Assembly: GCA_029948255.1 (NCBI GenBank)
Contig: JALIZF010001751.1
Coordinates: 621,643 to 685,642 of the forward strand
DNA: 64,000 nucleotides
Reading direction: 5' to 3'
DNA from: Telmatactis stephensoni
Taxonomy: Eukaryota; Cnidaria; Anthozoa; Actiniaria; Isophelliidae
Part shown: positions 61,001 through 64,000 of the stretch, piece by piece
Position numbering within the stretch: position 1 is the stretch's first letter
How the letters are laid out: each line of letters begins with the position of its first letter
The notes under the pieces: generated by a model
Seen by the model: only the letters and a program-made list of their open reading frames with translations
The model's database searches: none
What the model was told of the DNA's origin: nothing
Translations under genes and position numbers: made by a program

Positions 61001-62547
61001 GCACTTGGTCCCAAAAATACCGTGTGAATGTACGCTTGCATATTTCAGACAACCTTGGGCCTGTTTCTTTCCCCTCCCCTCCCCTCCCCTCCCCTCCCCT
61101 CCCCTCCCCTCTCCTCCCCTCCCCTCCCACTTCCTAGAGCCTCGCTGCCTAGGCTATTTAGTTGAAGTCACGATCTAATATTTAGTTGTTTATCTATCTT
61201 CAGATGTTAACATTTTTAATGCTGGTCAGACTAGCGTCTCTTTGTCCTAATGTCGTGTTACAACGTAAGTTTAACTCCTAATAGTTACCATGGTTACCCC
61301 TTCTAAAGAGCAGATAACTTATGAATGGAATACTTTTCGTAGCATTGGACAAACGGAACCAGCCACGAATGCGTTAATCCCGGGTTCCAGGGCGTCTACG
61401 ATGTTATAAGAGGTCCCCTTTCTTCTCTTTTCCCCTCCCTCCTCCTTAACGTCCAGGGTCCCCTAGGTCACAGTTAAGGTACGGAGAAAACTTTACAGAA
61501 TTACGATATGGACGTTACGGTGTAGACGTCATAGTCACACGACGGAGACAGTGTTGTGGTTCAGTTACGTTACGGCGGAGACAACGTGACGGTACAAATA
61601 CAGTTCTAAGAAAACGTTACGGTTATGAGGAAACGTTACAGTACAGTTACAGTACGGTACGCACATTAGAGCAGATTTCGTATGAGTGTGAAACGGACCG
61701 CGCCGTGCCGTAACCGTGACAGTGCCGTAATCTCTACAAAAAACATTCGAAATTTCTGCCGTAACCGTGTCATGACCGTGCGGTGCCGTTTTCATAGTCA
61801 TACGAAATCTACTGTAACACATACATTCAGTTGTCGACCAATCATCAATGATTTTGTCACATTTGATTGTTTGTAGGCGTCGATATTCTTGTTGAACCAC
61901 TCCGTCAAACCCTACAAACCAAAGTCAAAGCCAACTCGGTCAAACAGGAGTTCGAGAAACAAGACGAATTAAAACGATCTGCTTTACGAGCAGTTGTCGC
62001 TCTTTTAGCAATACAAGATAGTGGTAGGTTTCTTAGGGACTAAAAAATGCAAGAAGGGAACAGGCAAGAAGTGGTTAAGAGAAAAGAAAAGGAAAAGAAA
62101 AGAAAAGAGAGGAGAAGCAAAAGGAAGAAATGGAAAAGAAAAGAAAAGACAAAGGAAAAGAAAAGAAAAATGAAGCCAAAGAAAGAAAGAAAAGAAAAAA
62201 AGAAAAGAAAAGAAAGAAAAGAGAAGAGAAGAGAAGAAAGGAAAAGAAAGGAAGTGAAATGAAAAAGAAAAATGTTTGAAAGGGTTCGAGAGCTCCGGAT
62301 AGTGATGTTTTTAAGTGACAGAGTTTGGAATAACAGAGTTTTATTGATTGAATGTCCAAATGATACTGGACTCCAATTTCTATTGGGCATTGTATTTTCT
62401 CACTTCTTCTCATTTGATGTCGTTTCAGACAAAAGCCCTCTATTAAACGACTTCTTGTCTCAAATCAAGTCTAGTCCCGAGCTGTCGGCCATGTTTGATG
62501 TCATACAAAAAGACTCTGGATCAAGCGATGCCATGGATATCAGTTAA
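37028..62547 (+). CDS. CAND1: Cullin-associated NEDD8-dissociated protein 1 (38 exons)
   Basis: Exons: 37028-37069, 38860-38961, 40506-40573, 40682-41061, 41301-41427, 43154-43262, 44771-44827, 44958-45061, 45614-45659, 46010-46118, 46733-46847, 47226-47313, 47742-47839, 48214-48325, 48761-48854, 49235-49352, 50141-50272, 51208-51241, 52601-52700, 53866-53951, 54717-54773, 55300-55357, 55665-55750, 55847-55903, 56022-56117, 56253-56320, 57101-57195, 57538-57641, 57857-57924, 58537-58651, 58881-58955, 59217-59288, 59391-59507, 59805-59876, 60571-60681, 61204-61264, 61877-62023, 62429-62547. All are GT-AG and in frame: 3699 nt, 1232 residues (human CAND1: 1230). Landmarks: [17 protein letters not shown] (exon 2), [17 protein letters not shown] (exon 4), VRDDDEL-like HEAT helices, [13 protein letters not shown] (exon 30), [12 protein letters not shown] (exon 34). 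CAND1 is a HEAT-repeat solenoid that wraps un-neddylated cullin-RBX1 and exchanges substrate-receptor modules of SCF-type ligases. The gene is intact. Confidence 0.97.
37440..37830. repeat. CGCGCTCTGATTGG-family repeats
   Basis: Three copies of ACGCGCGCTCTGATTGG or close variants at about 37460, 37717 and 37789 in CAND1 intron 1. Each is followed by a short AT-rich or CATGTGT segment. The same core occurs at 16227 and three times at 24.7-24.97 kb. Confidence 0.6.
37836..38023. mobile_element. 188-bp palindrome in CAND1 intron 1
   Basis: Arms carry AGATTCCATTTTTCC, GTCTGTACTCTAATCGATGC and GTCAAAATGTGGTGAGAAC, all mirrored. The tip is GCCACTCGACTTCGTCTCGTG (37918-37940). It directly follows a CGCGCTCTGATTGG repeat. 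Confidence 0.88.
39063..39745. mobile_element. 683-bp fold-back in CAND1 intron 2
   Basis: Ends TTAAAAAACTCATTAATA / TATTAATGAGTTTTTTAA. Arms of about 280 bp contain TTTGGCCTAATTTACGT, TTTTCTTTTAGAGAACAACT and CTCGAGATTGTGTTTTATC. The tip AAGATCCGAGCCGTAGGCGA lies at 39488-39514. A stretch of about 110 bp near 39345-39450 is present in one arm only. Confidence 0.88.
39752..39851 (+). repeat. TGGATCGAATTGACC block, solo copy
   Basis: Five or six degenerate repeats of TGGATYGAATTGACC and TGGATCGAAATGACT, ending GACTGGTTACCCC. The same block forms both ends of 50728-51140. Confidence 0.75.
41104..41235. repeat. (CCTT)n/(CCCT)n/(CTGT)n microsatellite
   Basis: About 130 bp of C/T-rich tetranucleotide repeats just after CAND1 exon 4. 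The exon's frame stays open into it, but the GT donor at 41062 and the phase of exon 5 show it is intron. Confidence 0.92.
41830..42742. mobile_element. About 0.9-kb TIR element in CAND1 intron 5
   Basis: Outer arms: CTTGAAAGGTAGCCATGCCT plus TTGCATTGAAGCGAGACAAAT, mirrored at 42706-42742. Inner arms: GCCTGCATAGCTGGCGGTTT and GAGAAACCGCCTGCCCGAAG, mirrored near 42590-42685, each with a purine- or C-rich run. There may be two nested elements. Confidence 0.8.
43375..43445 (-). repeat. SINE tail fragment
   Basis: CTCTCCATCAATGC, TTTTAAGGGTATTTA and AGGCTAGTTTGGGACC resemble the tail of the SINE at 2640-2890, same orientation. Head not found. Confidence 0.4.
44036..44310. mobile_element. MITE, GGGAACCCAGGAGTATTATTC family, copy 1
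   Basis: 275 bp. Inverted arms of about 90 bp start GGGAACCCAGGAGTATTATTC and include GACATCGTG and AACTTCCGGAAC. It lies in CAND1 intron 6. A second, older copy at 52905-53559 has been split by other elements. Confidence 0.88.
44958..45659 (+). other. CAND1: CAND1 exons 8-9: acidic insert
   Basis: Exons 44958-45061 and 45614-45659 encode residues about 296-345. These include an uninterrupted Asp/Glu-rich stretch from about residue 311 to 341 that ends in MSWK. Human CAND1 has a similar acidic loop at the same place between HEAT repeats. The intron falls inside the acidic run. Confidence 0.85.
45200..45560. repeat. Degenerate (CTGA)n field
   Basis: Scattered CTGACTGACC, TGGCTGGCAGAC and GACAGACAG repeats in CAND1 intron 8. 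This is low-complexity DNA. Confidence 0.7.
46378..46440. repeat. TTATCTTCACATGTGAAGATAA palindrome
   Basis: Two adjacent ATCTTCACATGTGAAGAT-type palindromes (the second has one deletion) in CAND1 intron 10. A related stretch TTATCTTCTCGTGTTGATC follows at about 46540-46610. Probably parts of one fold-back element. Confidence 0.65.
49514..49905. mobile_element. Imperfect TIR element in CAND1 intron 16
   Basis: GTTTACATGGCAC and GATCATCCTACAATCACGG near the left are mirrored imperfectly at the right by CCGGCATTGTAGCAC, GGATCATCC and GTTTACATGG. A poly-C stretch at 49640-49670 interrupts it. The ends are diverged, so limits are approximate. Confidence 0.45.
50728..51140. mobile_element. Element with inverted TGGATCGAATTGACC blocks
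   Basis: The left block, 50730-50808, is the reverse complement of the right block, 51053-51136. Both are 4-6 degenerate repeats of TGGATYGAATTGACC, ending CCAGTCATTT / AAATGACTGG. It lies in CAND1 intron 17. A solo block is at 39752-39851. Confidence 0.75.
51302..51322. repeat. (CTGAA)n with ACTTTATT tail
   Basis: Four CTGAA units followed by CTTTATTCACAC look like the 3' end of an inverted non-LTR retroelement, but no body was recognised. A similar GAATGAATAACTTTATTT is at about 39885-39902. Confidence 0.35.
53062..53202. mobile_element. MITE family A, copy 2 (nested)
   Basis: 141 bp, GGGTATTTTCCATTTAGTG ... CACTAAATGGAAAACACCC. It is the reverse of 1284-1421 and is inserted in the older GGGAACCCAGGAG element. 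Confidence 0.85.
53213..53443. mobile_element. MITE with TATTGAGGTTTTTCACGTGAC ends (nested)
   Basis: 231 bp. TATTGAGGTTTTTCA...TGAAAAACCTCAATA with inner ATACTGGCGGGCAAA / TTTGCCCGCCAGTAT. The second insertion into the same host element, 10 bp from the first. Confidence 0.85.
53607..53850. repeat. 85-bp tandem repeat, about 3 copies
   Basis: GACTTATTAGACTTTATCAG recurs at 53607, 53692 and 53777. The third copy lacks a short CAAGACAATTC segment. It ends 15 bp before the acceptor of CAND1 exon 20. Confidence 0.92.
56550..56670. repeat. Decayed AGCAGATTTCGTATGA-family MITE
   Basis: GTAACAGCATGACTACAGCA, TTTAATGTTTTATAGACAATC and CTCATACGAAAACTGCTCTG follow the order of 13775-13916 but are diverged. 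It lies in CAND1 intron 26. Confidence 0.55.
57959..58002. repeat. (GAT)n microsatellite
   Basis: GATGATGAT run of about 44 bp in CAND1 intron 29. Confidence 0.93.
59620..59780. repeat. 53-bp tandem repeat, 3 copies
   Basis: CTAGATCCCATAGGATGGGC starts at 59633, 59686 and 59739. Units differ by single bases. It lies in CAND1 intron 33. Confidence 0.92.
60009..60195. mobile_element. MITE, TTAGGCCTAGTT family, copy 2
   Basis: TTAGGTCTAGTTGAGACG at the left and TGTTTGAACTAGGCCTTA at the right, about 187 bp. It is less symmetrical than 21411-21547. It lies in CAND1 intron 34. Confidence 0.6.
60205..60420 (+). mobile_element. tRNA-derived SINE, plus strand
   Basis: GTAGCTGAGTTTAAGTACGC and GAGTTCGAGTCACCCC are a shortened tRNA-like head. 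The tail TTTAAATACCCATAAAACA, with GCACCATCAGCTTCCTGGGA, matches the minus-strand SINE at 2640-2890. It lies in CAND1 intron 34. Confidence 0.65.
61073..61128. repeat. (CCCCT)n microsatellite
   Basis: About eleven CCCCT/CCTCC units, one with a substitution, in CAND1 intron 35. Confidence 0.95.
61672..61815. mobile_element. MITE, AGCAGATTTCGTATGA family, copy 2
   Basis: AGCAGATTTCGTATGAGTGT...GTCATACGAAATCTACT with inner GGACCGCGCCGTGCCGTAAC. It is reversed relative to 13775-13916 and lies in CAND1 intron 36, near the exon 37 acceptor. Confidence 0.8.
62060..62270. repeat. Purine-rich GAAAA tract
   Basis: About 210 bp almost purely A and G in CAND1 intron 37. Lysine-rich (plus) and F/S-rich (minus) ORFs here are artefacts. 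Confidence 0.9.
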
Positions 62548-62721
62548 ACTAGACTTTATGACCTTGGTTGAGATAAGAATCTAATATGAGGTGTTATAGT
62601 CGCAACAACAGTCCTATCTTATTACAAGAACTTAAAATGGCCGATTAGTATACTGAATTGTGTAAAAAGTCCAGCTTATAAAACATCAATGTTTTCTAAC
62701 AGAATATCACTAGAGCATAAA

Positions 62722-62727
62722 AATAAA
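62722..62727 (+). promoter_or_regulatory. Candidate CAND1 polyadenylation signal, proximal
   Basis: AATAAA about 175 nt after the stop codon. The first canonical hexamer in the 3' UTR. Confidence 0.55.
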
Positions 62728-63269
62728 CTCTCTTTTGTTCTTTTCTTTGTGGACACTAAAAGCAAGAGAGTTATCCTAGGGTGAGCCTACCTTAAGTTAA
62801 ACAGAAGAAATACGAGATAGTTTTACTGGTACGCTCGCTCTCTTTTCAAACCATGTTTAGTAAATCTACTGGGTCTTGTGTACTTCCGTTAACGGTCCAA
62901 GTAAGTATCAAGCAGGCCACGAACCATGTAGGAAGCACCTGTATATGAGATACCCTCCTTCCTGTCTACGAGCTCCCGATATCTATAGAATAGCAAGGTA
63001 ACGTTTTATACGGGATATCCCACATACAGGACAGAAACCACTTGGCACTTCACAGCTAGACCAAAGGTACAGAGTTTATAAAAATGTACTCTCAGGTGCT
63101 ACACTAGTTAAAATATACACTAATTCTATTGTATGTCGCAGATCGGGTCACTCTTTAGTTAGCCCAAATAGCGAACAGGCCGACTAATGGATCAGTCTAT
63201 TGGTAACATATCGGTATCACTATATAGAGATACCTGTTAAAGGGGTGCTCGATATAACCCATGTAATAC

Positions 63270-63355
63270 AGGATGTTCTGTATAAGGCATACCCTGTATC
63301 TGAGATGTCCTATATACGGCATACCCTGTATCTGAGATGTCCTATATACGACATA
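63270..63355. repeat. 32-bp tandem repeat, about 2.5 copies
   Basis: GGCATACCCTGTATCTGAGA recurs at 32-bp spacing (63286 and 63318), with a third partial unit GACATATCC after 63350. Confidence 0.8.
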
Positions 63356-63445
63356 TCCAACATACCAAATGTTTGCTGAGAAGAGAAAAACTAAAATCAA
63401 TATGTTGGAAAAACTACTTTCTTGTTGAACTAAGTGAAGCCAGTA

Positions 63446-63451
63446 AATAAA
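63446..63451 (+). promoter_or_regulatory. Candidate CAND1 polyadenylation signal, distal
   Basis: AATAAA about 900 nt after the stop codon, followed by a T/G-rich stretch (AGTTTGTGAAG). It would give a longer 3' UTR if used. Confidence 0.35.
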
Positions 63452-63617
63452 GTTTGTGAAGAATTTTGAACAAAGATAGGTTTGTCAGTTGAATTACTGT
63501 TACGAGTTATCGACGTTAAATATGGTTACTAATTCGGAACATAATAATTCGAGTTTTTGCGAGCGCAAAGCGCTCGCTAAAAGATTTGTCGCTAGTGATA
63601 TACACTTATTTCAAAAA

Positions 63618-63807
63618 TCGCCGTTGTCACAAGTCAGGCGTCAAGCCAAGACCCAAATCAATGCTGGTCAAATCACACTGTTCTTATCAACAGAATTAAG
63701 TGCAATATAGCAACAAGCACGTAGAAATGACCATATTTAGTAATTGCTCATAAAACCAGCATTCATTTCGGTCTTGGCTTGACACTTAAGCTTGACTTTG
63801 CGACGAC
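63618..63807. mobile_element. MITE with TCGCCGTTGTCACAAGTCAGG ends
   Basis: TCGCCGTTGTC...GGCGTCAAGCCAAGACC and AATGCTGGT are mirrored by ACCAGCATT, GGTCTTGGCTTGACAC and GCGACGACGA. About 190 bp. Confidence 0.75.
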
Positions 63808-64000
63808 GATGTTTGAAATAAATTCGTTCACAAATGGCTGCTTTTTGGTTGATTTGCGAGCTAATATCACAGGTACAATCCTTGCCAGAAGTGTTGAAAA
63901 TGTTAAGCTACTTGCACGAATTTTTTTTCTGGCACTTTTAATGTGCACGATTTTTTTTTTCTTCATTTAAGGCTTTGCTCGAATTTTCTTTTGGTTATTG

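Larger units (their letters stand above)
59805..62547 (+). other. CAND1: CAND1 C-terminal TIP120 region
   Basis: The last five exons encode residues about 1064-1232. This matches the C-terminal TIP120 domain of the family. Motifs seen: [37 protein letters not shown] and [19 protein letters not shown]. The domain includes the end that contacts the cullin C-terminal/RBX1 side in known structures. Confidence 0.85.
62548..64000 (+). other. CAND1 3' UTR and downstream DNA
   Basis: No further gene is recognisable to the end of the window. The region holds two AATAAA hexamers, a 32-bp tandem repeat at 63270-63355, a MITE near 63618-63807 and AT-rich unique DNA. Confidence 0.65.

Noticed and set aside
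62047..62413. Lysine-rich and phenylalanine-rich ORFs
   Set aside because: Purine-rich intronic tract of CAND1; the real exon 38 starts at 62429.

Overview
The window is animal nuclear DNA, most likely from an anthozoan cnidarian (coral or sea anemone). It carries two intron-rich, GT-AG spliced metazoan genes. The non-coding DNA is AT-rich and full of short inverted-repeat elements, many of a kind I associate with cnidarian genomes. The lineage call is an inference; the two gene identifications are firm.

Gene 1 (about 1.88-15.76 kb, + strand) is an orthologue of TTC38, a TPR-repeat protein. I could join 15 exons in one frame into 465 residues with a normal start and stop. Gene 2 (about 37.03-62.55 kb, + strand) is CAND1 (TIP120A), the HEAT-repeat exchange factor of cullin-RING ubiquitin ligases. 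I could join 38 exons in one frame into 1232 residues. Both genes look intact and both lie on the + strand, about 21 kb apart. Nothing shows that they work together.

The 21-kb gap and most large introns contain no recognisable host gene. They hold several dozen non-autonomous, palindromic or terminal-inverted-repeat (TIR) elements, three tRNA-derived SINE copies, several minisatellites and a 24-copy 69-bp tandem array at 28.9-30.6 kb. I found no transposase, reverse transcriptase or other mobile-element protein, so every element seen is a passenger. The last 1.4 kb is CAND1 3' UTR and downstream DNA.

The most interesting signals are four. (1) A family of tiny fold-back elements, 40 and 91 bp, with 8-9 bp target duplications. 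(2) A shared hairpin-tip motif, CGAG-n-CGTAG-n-CGAG, in otherwise unrelated palindromes. (3) Elements nested inside one another in CAND1 intron 19. (4) A MITE that appears to carry the TTC38 polyadenylation signal. Everything was read by eye; percent identities, family names and expression were not computed.
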